This document shows positions 18,640 through 26,888 of a DNA stretch of 64,000 nt, in pieces (the stretch's first letter is position 1; each line of letters opens with the position of its first letter). A model generated the notes under the pieces. It searched no databases and was not told the DNA's origin. It saw nothing but the letters and a program-made list of their open reading frames with translations. This DNA comes from Olsenella profusa F0195. Lineage in GTDB: Bacteria; Actinomycetota; Coriobacteriia; Coriobacteriales; Atopobiaceae. A program made the translations under genes and the position numbers. The DNA is taken from contig NZ_AWEZ01000045.1 of NCBI RefSeq assembly GCF_000468755.1, positions 208,713 through 272,712 of the forward strand. Direction: 5' to 3'.

Positions 18640-19662
18640 CTATGCCTCCAGCCTGGTCGTGACGGCATCCCTCACGAGGGAGACGCGTCGCATGGTCGTG
18701 GCGAACCCCTCGGGCGTGAGCGCCGTGGCCCCGCCCGACCGTGCCTCGTTGGGGTTGTCGTGCACCTCGACCATGAGGCCGTCCGCCCCGGCGGCGCACG
18801 CCGCAGGGGCGACGGGCGCGGCGTAGCGCCGGGAGCCGGCGGCGTGGTTGAGGTCGGCGATGACGGGGAGGTGCGAGAGGCGATGGAGGGTGGGGATGGC
18901 GTTGACGTCAAAGGTGTAGCGGGTGCGCGCCTCGAAGGTGCGGATGCCTCGCTCGCAGAGCATGACCCTGGAGTTGCCCTCGCTCATCACGTGCTCCGTC
19001 ACCATGAGTAACTCGTCTATGGTCTCGGACCTTCCGCGCTTGGGGAGCACGGGCACCCGTGTCCTGCCCACCTCCCGCAGGAGCGCGAAGTCCTGGGCGT
19101 TCCTCGTGCCGATCTGCATGACGTCGATGCCCTTGTCCACGAAGAGCCCCACGTCGCGTGTGTCCATGACCTCGTCCATGATGGGCATGCCCACGTCGTG
19201 GCCCACCCGCGCGAGCAGCCCGAGCCCTGCCGCACCCATGCCCTGGTACGAGTAGGGATTCGTGCTCGAACGATAGGGGCTGCCCCGGAGCAGCGTGGCT
19301 CTCGCGGCCTTGGCCACCTCGGCAATGCGGTGGATGCTCTCGCCCTCGACGCAGCGGGGATCGGCGATGACGTGGAAGTTGCCGCCACCGATGCGCACGC
19401 CATGGCCGCAGTCGATGGCGGTGTCCTCGGGGTGGAACGTGCGGTTCGCCTTCTTGAAGGGGTCGGAGACGCAGCGCACCTCCTCCACGATGCCCATGGG
19501 CTCCAGAAGGAGGGGATCGATCCTGCTCGTGTCACCGATGATGCCCACGATGGTCTCGTTCTCGCCCTGGGAGACGTTGGTCCTGAAGCCGCGATCCTGT
19601 GTCCAGCTCACGAAGTGCTCGAGTTGTGCGGGCGTTGCCGACTCCTTGACGATGGTGATCAT
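18640..19662 (-). CDS. aroF: 3-deoxy-7-phosphoheptulonate (DAHP) synthase, type I with N-terminal ferredoxin-like domain
   Basis: First shikimate step: PEP plus erythrose-4-phosphate to DAHP. The 340-residue product has an N-terminal domain of about 65 residues (MITIVKESATPAQLEHFV...) like that of the Thermotoga/Bacillus-type enzymes, where it mediates feedback inhibition. The TIM-barrel domain follows, with GGNFHVIADPRCVE, GSPYRSSTNPYSYQG and ADLNHAAG. The ATG follows CCAAGGAGCC. The frame is open upstream through the tRNA gene, which is not coding. It is the first gene of the operon and lies 81 bases downstream of tRNA-Arg. Confidence 0.95.
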   Translation of the reverse strand: MITIVKESATPAQLEHFVSWTQDRGFRTNVSQGENETIVGIIGDTSRIDPLLLEPMGIVEEVRCVSDPFKKANRTFHPEDTAIDCGHGVRIGGGNFHVIADPRCVEGESIHRIAEVAKAARATLLRGSPYRSSTNPYSYQGMGAAGLGLLARVGHDVGMPIMDEVMDTRDVGLFVDKGIDVMQIGTRNAQDFALLREVGRTRVPVLPKRGRSETIDELLMVTEHVMSEGNSRVMLCERGIRTFEARTRYTFDVNAIPTLHRLSHLPVIADLNHAAGSRRYAAPVAPAACAAGADGLMVEVHDNPNEARSGGATALTPEGFATTMRRVSLVRDAVTTRLEA

Positions 19663-19701
19663 GCAAAAGGCTCCTTGGCTGGGCGGGATGCCCAGGTAGA
19701 T

Positions 19702-19733
19702 AGTAAGAAGGCCGGTGCCCGAAGGCATCGGCC
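19702..19733 (-). terminator. Hairpin between tRNA-Arg and the aromatic operon
   Basis: On the minus strand, arms GGCCGATGCC and GGCACCGGCC (19710-19733, one internal A-C mismatch) enclose a stable TTCG tetraloop and are followed by TTCTTACT. This looks like the tRNA terminator. Because it lies in the leader of the DAHP synthase gene it could also act as an attenuator. A second stem, CTGGGC/GCCCAG, lies just before the ribosome site. Confidence 0.65.
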
Positions 19734-19743
19734 GGCCAGGTGC

Positions 19744-19820
19744 TGGTGACCCCAGGGGGATTCGAACCCACGACCTTTCGCTCCGGAGGCGAACGCTCTC
19801 ATCCACTGAGCTATGGGGCC
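19744..19820 (-). tRNA. tRNA-Arg (anticodon CCG)
   Basis: A 77-base cloverleaf read on the minus strand. Acceptor GGCCCCA pairs with TGGGGTC; D stem GCTC/GAGC; anticodon stem TTCGC/GCGAA around loop CTCCGGA, giving anticodon CCG (codon CGG); TTCGAAT T-loop; discriminator A and an encoded CCA. The T stem has one U-C mismatch (GTGGG versus CCCCC). It is transcribed toward the aromatic operon. Confidence 0.95.
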
Positions 19821-19830
19821 ATTGTTGCCA

Positions 19831-19836
19831 ATTATA
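19831..19836 (-). promoter_or_regulatory. -10 element of the tRNA-Arg promoter
   Basis: A perfect TATAAT on the minus strand, ending 10 bases before the tRNA 5' end, a good distance for a start just ahead of the tRNA. No good -35 is visible at 16-18 bases. The opposite strand leads to acnA, so this is a divergent intergenic region. Confidence 0.6.
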
Positions 19837-19935
19837 GCGAATGTGCCGCGGCGTCTCGACGATGCGGGATAATCTCGAAAACAAGCTAGCCTGAAACATG
19901 TCGGTGCGGATGTCGCCAGGAGGGGGAGACGCGCT

Positions 19936-22626
19936 ATGAAGCTGGGCCAGAATGAGTTTGACGTCGCAGTCCGAGCCGCCCGCATGCCCAAGGACATGCG
20001 GGTCGGCTCACGGACCGTGTCGTTCTATGACGTGAGCGGGATTCCGGGCGTGGGCCTTCTGCCACGGGCGCTTGTGGTGCTCCTGGAGAACTGCATCCGC
20101 CGGGCCGAGAGCGACGAGCGCGCACGAGAGCTCGTCCATGCCATCGTGTCCGCCGGCCTCTCCGGCGAGCAGGGCGACGAGATCGAGTTCATGCCTGCCC
20201 GCGTGCTCTTCCAGGACTTTACCGGCGTGCCCGTGTTCGTGGACTTCGCGGCCATGCGCGACGCCATGGTCGAGCGGGGGGGAGACCCCAGGACGGTGAA
20301 CCCACGCATACCCTGCACGCTCGTCGTGGACCACTCCGTGACCGCCGATTGCGCGGGACGTTCCGATGCCAGGCGCGAGAACGAGGCACGTGAGGCCGAG
20401 CGCAACGCCGAGCGCTTCGCCTTCCTCAAATGGGCGAGCCGCTCGTTTGGCAACGTGCGCATCGTGCCGCCCGGGGGAGGCATCTGCCACCAGCTCAACA
20501 TAGAGCGCTTCAGTGAGGTCGTCACGACGGACGCCCTTTCCGAGCGGTCCATGGCCTGCTTTGACACGCTCGTGGGCACCGACTCCCACACGACGACGGC
20601 CAATGGCCTGGGCGTGCTGGGCTGGGGCGTGGGCGGCATCGAGGCGGAGGCGGCGTCGCTCGGCCAGCCCATCTCCCTGCTGGTTCCCGCCGTCGTGGAG
20701 CTGAGGCTCACGGGCGCGCTCCATGACGGCGTCTCGGGCATGGATGTCGCCCTCACGGTCGCCAAGCTGCTGCGTGACGCCCAGGTGGTTGGCAACCTCG
20801 TTGAGGTCACAGGGCCCGGCGTCTCGTCGCTCACGCCCACGCAGCGCGCCTGCGTCGCCAACATGACACCTGAGTATGGCTGCACCACCACGCTGTTCCC
20901 CGTGGACGAGAACGTCCTCGATTACCTGCGCCTGACAGGGCGCGCTCACGATCAGGTCGATCTCGTTCGTGCCTACTTCGAGGCGGAGGGCGTCTTTGGC
21001 GCGGGCGGGGAGCGTCGCTACGCCCGCACGCTCACGCTCGACCTCGCCACCGTGGGGACCTCGCTGGCTGGCCCGTCGCGACCCCACAACCATGTGACGC
21101 CCGCAACGCTGCAAGATGCCGTGCGACATACGGCAGAGGCGCACGGCCTGGGCGACTTCGACGAGACCTTCGAGATCACCATGGCGGGGGAGACCCATCA
21201 GCTCCATCGGGGCACCCTTGCCATTGCCGCCATCACGAGCTGTACGACGGCGACCGACCCGGCGATGATGGTCGCCGCGGGACTGCTGGCCAAGAAGGCC
21301 CGCGAGCACGGGCTTTCCGCCAAGCCATGGGTCAAGCGCATCCTGGCGCCGGGCAGCCATGCCACCGAGCTTCTGCTCGAGCGCACGGGCCTCGCCCGCC
21401 ACCTCTTCGAGCTTGGGTTCTATACCTGCGGGTTCGGATGCATGAGCTGCATCGGCAACTCGGGCGGGATCGCCGTGGGTCTCAGTGAGCGGGCCGGGGA
21501 CATGGAGCTCACAAGCATCCTCTCGGGCAATCGCAACTTCGACGGGAGGATCTCGCCCGACGTGGCGCAGAACTACCTTGCCGCCCCTGCGCTCGTGGTG
21601 GCCTATGCGCTCGTCGGCACCCTCGACGTCGACCTCTCGCACACGCCGGTGGGCAGAGGCGCCCAGGGCGAGGAGGTCATGCTCGACGACCTCATGCCCA
21701 CGAACGACGAGGTGAGCGCCGCGCTTGCGGGCGTGCTTACGACCGAGCTCTTCGAGGAGGGTGCGCGTGGGCTCTTCGAGGGCTCCCCCGCCTGGAGGGA
21801 GCTCAAGGTCGCAGAGGGCGACACGTTCTCGTGGGACCCCGCCTCCACCTACGTCCGTCGTGCCCCCTACTTCGAGATTGCCCGGCACGAGCCCATGCGG
21901 GGGGCTTCGGGCGCCCGCACCCTCGCCTTCCTGGGGGACTTCGTCACGACCGACCACATCTCTCCCGCCGGCGCCATCTCTCCCACGGCACCGGCGGCGG
22001 ACTACCTGCGTGCCCACGGCGTCGCCGAGGGGGACTTCAACACCTATGGCTCCAGGCGGGGCAACCACGAGGTCATGACGAGGGGCACCTTTGCCAACGT
22101 GCGCCTGGAGAACGCCCTGGCGGGAGGCGTCCGGGGCTGGTGGACCGAGGATCTGCTCACGGGAGAGGCGGCCACGATCTTCGCGGCCGCGGAGCACTAC
22201 CGGGAGCGTGGCGTGGACGCCATCGTGGTGGCGGGCAGGATGTATGGATCTGGCTCGAGCCGTGACTGGGCAGCCAAGGGCCCGCTGCTGCTGGGGGTGC
22301 GCGCCGTCATCGCGGAGAGCTTCGAGCGCATCCATCGCTCCAACCTCGTGCAGATGGGCGTGCTTCCCCTGCAGTTCATGGATGGTGACTCCACACGCTC
22401 GCTGGGACTCACGGGGCGGGAGCGCTACGACATCGAGGAGGTCGACCTCACCGAGGGGCTTCCCAGGCACCCCGTCTGTCAGGTGACAGCCACGGCGGGG
22501 GACGGGAAGATGACGCGCTTCGGCTGCATCGTGCGCGTGGACACGCCCACCGAGGGCAGGTTCCTGGCGTTTGGGGGTATCCTTCCCTATATCCTTGAGC
22601 GCATGACGGGTGCGTGTCCGGCGTAG
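19936..22626 (+). CDS. acnA: Aconitate hydratase
   Basis: Isomerises citrate and isocitrate through a [4Fe-4S] cluster. The 896-residue length and domain order fit AcnA/IRP-type enzymes. LFQDFTGVP is near the N-terminus. Cluster cysteines are in ITSCT and in GFGCMSCIGNSG. The C-terminal swivel domain has GSSRDWAAKG with the substrate-binding Ser-Arg. The ATG follows AGGAGGGGGAG. It is divergent from tRNA-Arg and not linked to other TCA genes here, so it may serve glutamate synthesis rather than a full cycle; that role is inference. Confidence 0.97.
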   Translation: MKLGQNEFDVAVRAARMPKDMRVGSRTVSFYDVSGIPGVGLLPRALVVLLENCIRRAESDERARELVHAIVSAGLSGEQGDEIEFMPARVLFQDFTGVPVFVDFAAMRDAMVERGGDPRTVNPRIPCTLVVDHSVTADCAGRSDARRENEAREAERNAERFAFLKWASRSFGNVRIVPPGGGICHQLNIERFSEVVTTDALSERSMACFDTLVGTDSHTTTANGLGVLGWGVGGIEAEAASLGQPISLLVPAVVELRLTGALHDGVSGMDVALTVAKLLRDAQVVGNLVEVTGPGVSSLTPTQRACVANMTPEYGCTTTLFPVDENVLDYLRLTGRAHDQVDLVRAYFEAEGVFGAGGERRYARTLTLDLATVGTSLAGPSRPHNHVTPATLQDAVRHTAEAHGLGDFDETFEITMAGETHQLHRGTLAIAAITSCTTATDPAMMVAAGLLAKKAREHGLSAKPWVKRILAPGSHATELLLERTGLARHLFELGFYTCGFGCMSCIGNSGGIAVGLSERAGDMELTSILSGNRNFDGRISPDVAQNYLAAPALVVAYALVGTLDVDLSHTPVGRGAQGEEVMLDDLMPTNDEVSAALAGVLTTELFEEGARGLFEGSPAWRELKVAEGDTFSWDPASTYVRRAPYFEIARHEPMRGASGARTLAFLGDFVTTDHISPAGAISPTAPAADYLRAHGVAEGDFNTYGSRRGNHEVMTRGTFANVRLENALAGGVRGWWTEDLLTGEAATIFAAAEHYRERGVDAIVVAGRMYGSGSSRDWAAKGPLLLGVRAVIAESFERIHRSNLVQMGVLPLQFMDGDSTRSLGLTGRERYDIEEVDLTEGLPRHPVCQVTATAGDGKMTRFGCIVRVDTPTEGRFLAFGGILPYILERMTGACPA

Positions 22627-22648
22627 CGCAGGGAGAGAGGAGTCACGT

Positions 22649-23695
22649 GTGATCTGCCCCAACTGCGGTACAAGCGTCCCGGACGATGCCGTGCGCTGCC
22701 CTGCCTGCCACGCCGACATGGGGCGGATCGCATCTGTGGTGCCCCCTCAGGGCACCTGGTGTCCCAGCTGTGGCTCCCTGGTCCCCGACGGCGAGGACGT
22801 GTGCCCGCACTGTGGCATGCCTGTCGCGCGTCCCAAGCATGCTCGCGCGTCTGACGTGTCGCGCCTCAAGATCGTGAGCGGCGAGGGGGAAGGTACCGAC
22901 GCCGACGAGGCGCCCGCGGACGACACCGACGCCCCTCAACCCGACGAGGACGTTGCTGACGAGCGCTTTGAGAGTGAGGACACCGCCTTCGTGCCGCGCA
23001 TCGTGAGCGCCCTGCCGGCCGAGCCCGTCTCGGGCAACGACGGGCTGCAGCGTGCCGGTGCGCTGCGCGTGCGCACCCTGGTGGTGGCCCTAGCGGCAGC
23101 GCTGCTCTTCGTGGGTGGCGGCGTGCTCTTCCTCACGCACCCCTGGGACCCCAACGCCTCCGACTCCCGCGCCAAGTCAGAGGCGGACACCTCCATGGCG
23201 GGCTTTCCCGGCATCGTGACGGAGCTCAAGGGCCAGGATGGTGGTTCCACGGATGCCGGCGAGGTGGAGAGTGGCGATGCCACCACCTACAGGAAGCTCA
23301 GCGATGTGTATGGTCGGCTCAAGGATCTCGAGGAGCGTGCCGATGCGGACGAGCAGAGCTACCGGACGCTTGCGGCCACCGCAGACTCAGACGAGCGCAC
23401 GAATGCCCGAAACGAGGCCTACCAGCTCTCCCTCGACGTGAGCAACCTCATATCGAGCCTCTCGGACATCGATGTCACGTCGGGGACCTACGCCGACGAC
23501 CTCGATAACATGAAGACCCTTGCCAATTGGCTCCGCAACCGCACCGATGTGCTGAACAGCGCCTGGAAGAAGGCCATGCAGATGGCGAATCCTTCCTCCC
23601 ATGCGCAGGAGATCGATGGCTATCTGCGCGACGGCGACTCGTACAAGAGGCAGTTCGACGAGCACTACGACGGATGGAAGCCCCAAGAGAAGTAG
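22649..23695 (+). CDS. Zinc-ribbon membrane-anchored protein of unknown function
   Basis: Function not recognised. The 348-residue product starts with two zinc-ribbon CxxC pairs (CPNC/CPAC and CPSC/CPHC, about residues 3-60), followed by a long acidic, Asp/Glu-rich stretch, a single hydrophobic segment near residues 140-162 (LVVALAAALLFVGGGVLFL), and a hydrophilic C-terminal region with helical, coiled-coil-like character. Predicted topology is cytoplasmic zinc ribbon and extracytoplasmic C-terminus. The GTG at 22649 follows GAGAGAGGA and directly precedes the first zinc ribbon. It starts 22 bases after acnA. Confidence 0.8.
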   Translation: MICPNCGTSVPDDAVRCPACHADMGRIASVVPPQGTWCPSCGSLVPDGEDVCPHCGMPVARPKHARASDVSRLKIVSGEGEGTDADEAPADDTDAPQPDEDVADERFESEDTAFVPRIVSALPAEPVSGNDGLQRAGALRVRTLVVALAAALLFVGGGVLFLTHPWDPNASDSRAKSEADTSMAGFPGIVTELKGQDGGSTDAGEVESGDATTYRKLSDVYGRLKDLEERADADEQSYRTLAATADSDERTNARNEAYQLSLDVSNLISSLSDIDVTSGTYADDLDNMKTLANWLRNRTDVLNSAWKKAMQMANPSSHAQEIDGYLRDGDSYKRQFDEHYDGWKPQEK

Positions 23696-23800
23696 GTGGG
23701 CCCTGGTGGGTCTGCCGAATGTGTGAAATAATATCGCTGCTGATAGAATGAATCGGATGAATGCACCCAGAAACGTCGCATGCTCATGAGGGGAGGGCCT

Positions 23801-24346
23801 ATGGGTCTCTGTGGGAACAACGCGCTCCATACACCCAGCTATACGCCCACGGGTGCCGAGGTCGCCGTCTTCAGGACCTCGAAGGGCGAGATCCGTGCTC
23901 GGCTCGACGCCGAGGGCGCGCCCATCCATGTGGCAAACTTCTGTGAGCTTGCGTCCGCGGGCTTCTACGATGGGCTCAAGTTCCATCGCTACGTACCGGG
24001 CTTTGTCATCCAGGGAGGCTGTCCCACCACGCGCGCGATGTCGTGCGAGGATGTGGCGGCTGGCCGGCCCGGCCCCGATGGGATGCCCGGCACGGGTGGC
24101 CCTGGCTACTCCATACGGCAGGAGTTCTCCACCAACCCCCGCAACAGCCACGATGACGGGGCGCTTGCCATGGCGCGCTCCCAGGACCCTGACTCCGCGG
24201 GTTCGCAGTTCTACTTCTGCCTGGGGCCCCAGCACGCGCTGGACTTAGGCTACACCGTCTTCGGACAGACCATCGCTGGCCTCGACGTCATCTCCCGGCT
24301 CCGTGCGGGCGACGTCATCGAGTCCGTGCGCATCGAGCAGGCCTAG
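23801..24346 (+). CDS. Cyclophilin-type peptidyl-prolyl cis-trans isomerase
   Basis: Catalyses proline isomerisation during protein folding. The 181-residue product carries the cyclophilin core: KFHRYVPGFVIQGGCPT (with the catalytic Arg), the conserved GALAMARSQDPDSAGSQFYFCLG and the closing DLGYTVFGQTIAGLDVI. No signal peptide is visible, so it is probably cytoplasmic. The start at 23801 is preferred because GGGGAGGG lies just upstream; in-frame ATGs at 23780 and 23786 would add a few residues. A TAGAAT at 23748-23753 may be a -10 element. Confidence 0.92.
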   Translation: MGLCGNNALHTPSYTPTGAEVAVFRTSKGEIRARLDAEGAPIHVANFCELASAGFYDGLKFHRYVPGFVIQGGCPTTRAMSCEDVAAGRPGPDGMPGTGGPGYSIRQEFSTNPRNSHDDGALAMARSQDPDSAGSQFYFCLGPQHALDLGYTVFGQTIAGLDVISRLRAGDVIESVRIEQA

Positions 24347-24379
24347 CGCCCAGGAACACCCATACGGGAGGTTTTGATC

Positions 24380-25783
24380 GTGAATCAAGAGAAATTCGAG
24401 GCAGGCAAGGCAGCCTATCAGCAGGGGGACATCCTTTCGGCCGCGCAGCTCCTCGCGGAGGCCAAGGACCCCGGCGAGGTCTCCGGTGCCATCGATCACA
24501 TGCTGGGCAACTGCATGATGCGGCTCAACCGCTTTGACGATGCCGCCCGCGACTATGCCGATGCGCTGCATGACGCCTCCTATGGTCACAAGGGTGCCCT
24601 CTCCTGCAACAGGGGCCGCGCGCTTCTGGCCGCGGGCAGGCCCCAGGAGGCCGTCGCGGCCCTCGTAGTGGCCACCAAGGACGAGTCCTATAGGACGCCC
24701 TACAAGGCCTACACGGCCCTGGGCAACGCCAACCGGGCCCTGGGCAACATCCGCGATGCGGCGGTCGCCTTCAGGAGCGCCGCCATCGACGAGGCCAACC
24801 CCAATCCCTCGCGCGCCCTCCAAGACCTGGGTGGCTGCTTCCTGTCACTGGGGCGTGCGGTCGATGCCGTCGAGGCCTATCGCACCGCCCTCGACTTCGT
24901 GGCGGCGAGCGACGAGAAGTCCGCCATCTATGCCGATCTGGGCTTGGCATACGTGGCCGCCAACCGCATGAGCGAGGCCGTCGATTCGTTTGGCCATGCC
25001 CTCGCGACGCCGGGCTTCACGCTGAGGCCCGAGGCGCAGGCCGCCTATGAGGCCGCGCGCAAGTCCGTCGATGCCGCCGATGGGGGAGACCCATCCGAGA
25101 CCGACGCCTTCCTGGCGGCCGCCGGCTACGCAGGCGCCAACGCCATCGACCCGCTCGACCCCACGGGCAAGACGGGCGAGGTCATGCCCTCACCCGAGGA
25201 CACGGGCTTCTTCTCCATCAGCGAGGAGGACATCGTCGCCCAGGCCAAGAGGGAGCGCAAGGCCAGGCGCAAGCACGGCCATCGTGGCCTCAGGGTGTTC
25301 CTGGTCATCCTCATCCTGCTGGTGCTCGCCGCCGCCGGTGCGGGCTACGCCTACTACCGTGGGTATGGCTGGCCCACCCAAGAGAGCGTCGTCCAGGGCT
25401 TCTTCCAGACCACCGCGAATGGCGGCGACGTCTCGCAGTACGTCGCCTCGAGCGTCTCGAGCGATGACCGCGAGCAGATGAGGCGGCTTCTGCCCACCTC
25501 AGGGTCGAGTGTCGAGATCAAGGGCCAGGACCAGTCCATGCAGTCCTCCACCATGATCGTGAGCGTCAAGCTGCCTGCCGGTGGCGAGCAGCAGTACAAG
25601 GTCGAGCTCAAGCGTGATGGCATCGGCTGGAAGATATCCGACATCTCCACCGTGTATGCGTCGCAGGGCTCTGATTCGCCCAGCATTTCGGACGCGCCGT
25701 CTGCGCAGGGCGGCGCTCAGGCTGGTACCATATCGTCGAATGGCACATCCGACGACGGCGGCTCTGGCAACGGCAACGACTAG
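24380..25783 (+). CDS. TPR-repeat membrane protein
   Basis: Specific function not recognised. The 467-residue product has several tetratricopeptide-like helical repeats in residues 1 to about 235 (for example [19 protein letters not shown] and LGNANRALGNIRDAAVAFRSA), a basic stretch, a single membrane segment near residues 305-328 (VFLVILILLVLAAAGAGYAYY), and an outside domain of about 135 residues ending in a Gly/Ser/Asn/Asp-rich tail. GTG at 24380 is used with CGGGAGG eight bases upstream. With the zinc-ribbon protein at 22649 it shares a cytoplasmic domain-TM-extracellular domain plan. Confidence 0.82.
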   Translation: MNQEKFEAGKAAYQQGDILSAAQLLAEAKDPGEVSGAIDHMLGNCMMRLNRFDDAARDYADALHDASYGHKGALSCNRGRALLAAGRPQEAVAALVVATKDESYRTPYKAYTALGNANRALGNIRDAAVAFRSAAIDEANPNPSRALQDLGGCFLSLGRAVDAVEAYRTALDFVAASDEKSAIYADLGLAYVAANRMSEAVDSFGHALATPGFTLRPEAQAAYEAARKSVDAADGGDPSETDAFLAAAGYAGANAIDPLDPTGKTGEVMPSPEDTGFFSISEEDIVAQAKRERKARRKHGHRGLRVFLVILILLVLAAAGAGYAYYRGYGWPTQESVVQGFFQTTANGGDVSQYVASSVSSDDREQMRRLLPTSGSSVEIKGQDQSMQSSTMIVSVKLPAGGEQQYKVELKRDGIGWKISDISTVYASQGSDSPSISDAPSAQGGAQAGTISSNGTSDDGGSGNGND

Positions 25784-25830
25784 GATCCTGGAGCCCGGGG
25801 CACCCCGGCCCGTGATTGGAAATGTGAGAC

Positions 25831-26877
25831 ATGTCGATTCTCGATTCCCTCTTTGGCGAGTATGACGGCGATCTGGCAATCGACCTCGGTACGGCCAACA
25901 CGCTGGTGGCCGCCCGTGGCCAGGGCATCGTGCTCAACGAGCCCTCCGTGGTCGCCATCGACCAAAGCGCGGATCGCGTGCTCGCCGTTGGCGCGGATGC
26001 GAAGCGCATGATCGGCCGCACGCCTGGCTCCATCATCGCCGAACGGCCCCTCAAGGACGGCGTCATCGCCGACTTCGACGTCACCGAGGTCATGCTTCGC
26101 TACTTCATCGAGAAGGCGCGCGGCGTACGTCGCTATCCGTGGTCACCGCGCCCGCGCGTCGTTGTCTGCGTGCCCTCGGGCGTCACGTCCGTGGAGAAGC
26201 GTGCCGTGTTCGAGGCCACCATCTCGGCAGGCGCCCGCCAGGCCTACCTCATCGAGGAGCCCATGGCCGCCGCCATCGGTGCCGACCTGCCCATCGAGGA
26301 CCCCACGGGCTCCATGGTCGTAGACATCGGCGGTGGCACCACCGAGGTGGCCGTCATCGCCATGGGCGGCATCGTGGTCTCACAGTCCATCCGCACTGCG
26401 GGGGACGAGTTCGACCAGACGATCCTCGAGCACGTCCGTGACGCGTACAACCTCTCCATCGGCGAGCGGACGGCCGAGGACATCAAGATCAAGGTTGGCT
26501 CGGCGGCGCCCCTTGCCGAGGAGCTGGACGTTGAGGTCAACGGTCGCGACGTGCTTACGGGCATGCCCAAGACGGTGCGTATCGAGTCCGAGGAGATTCG
26601 CCGCGCGCTCGACAGGCCTCTCGATGAGGTCACGAAGGCTGTCAAGGACGCCCTCGACGTGACGCCACCCGACCTGGCAAGCGACCTCATGTACTATGGC
26701 GTGCTCCTCACGGGCGGCGGAGGGCTCCTGCGCGGGCTCGACCAGCGCCTGCGAGACGAGACGGGCGTCCCCGTCAACGTGAGCCCCACCGCGCTCGAGA
26801 ACGTCGTCAACGGATGTGCCAAGGTCCTCGAGGCCAATGCACTGTCTGGCGGCTTCGTCCAGAGCGCCAACCTGTAA
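25831..26877 (+). CDS. mreB: Rod-shape determining protein MreB
   Basis: An actin-like ATPase that organises lateral wall synthesis. The 348-residue product has the phosphate-1 motif AIDLGTANT (about residues 17-25), VPSGVTSVEKRA, the connect/phosphate-2 segment VVDIGGGTTEVAVI and the adenosine region LTGGGGLLRGLD. It is the first gene of a shape operon, followed 11 bases later by mreC. It begins 47 bases after the TPR gene. Confidence 0.97.
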   Translation: MSILDSLFGEYDGDLAIDLGTANTLVAARGQGIVLNEPSVVAIDQSADRVLAVGADAKRMIGRTPGSIIAERPLKDGVIADFDVTEVMLRYFIEKARGVRRYPWSPRPRVVVCVPSGVTSVEKRAVFEATISAGARQAYLIEEPMAAAIGADLPIEDPTGSMVVDIGGGTTEVAVIAMGGIVVSQSIRTAGDEFDQTILEHVRDAYNLSIGERTAEDIKIKVGSAAPLAEELDVEVNGRDVLTGMPKTVRIESEEIRRALDRPLDEVTKAVKDALDVTPPDLASDLMYYGVLLTGGGGLLRGLDQRLRDETGVPVNVSPTALENVVNGCAKVLEANALSGGFVQSANL

Positions 26878-26888
26878 CGGGAGCGACC

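Noticed and set aside
20008..22719. A 903-codon open frame on the minus strand opposite aconitase
   Set aside because: Same reason: it shadows acnA codon for codon and lacks any recognisable domain.
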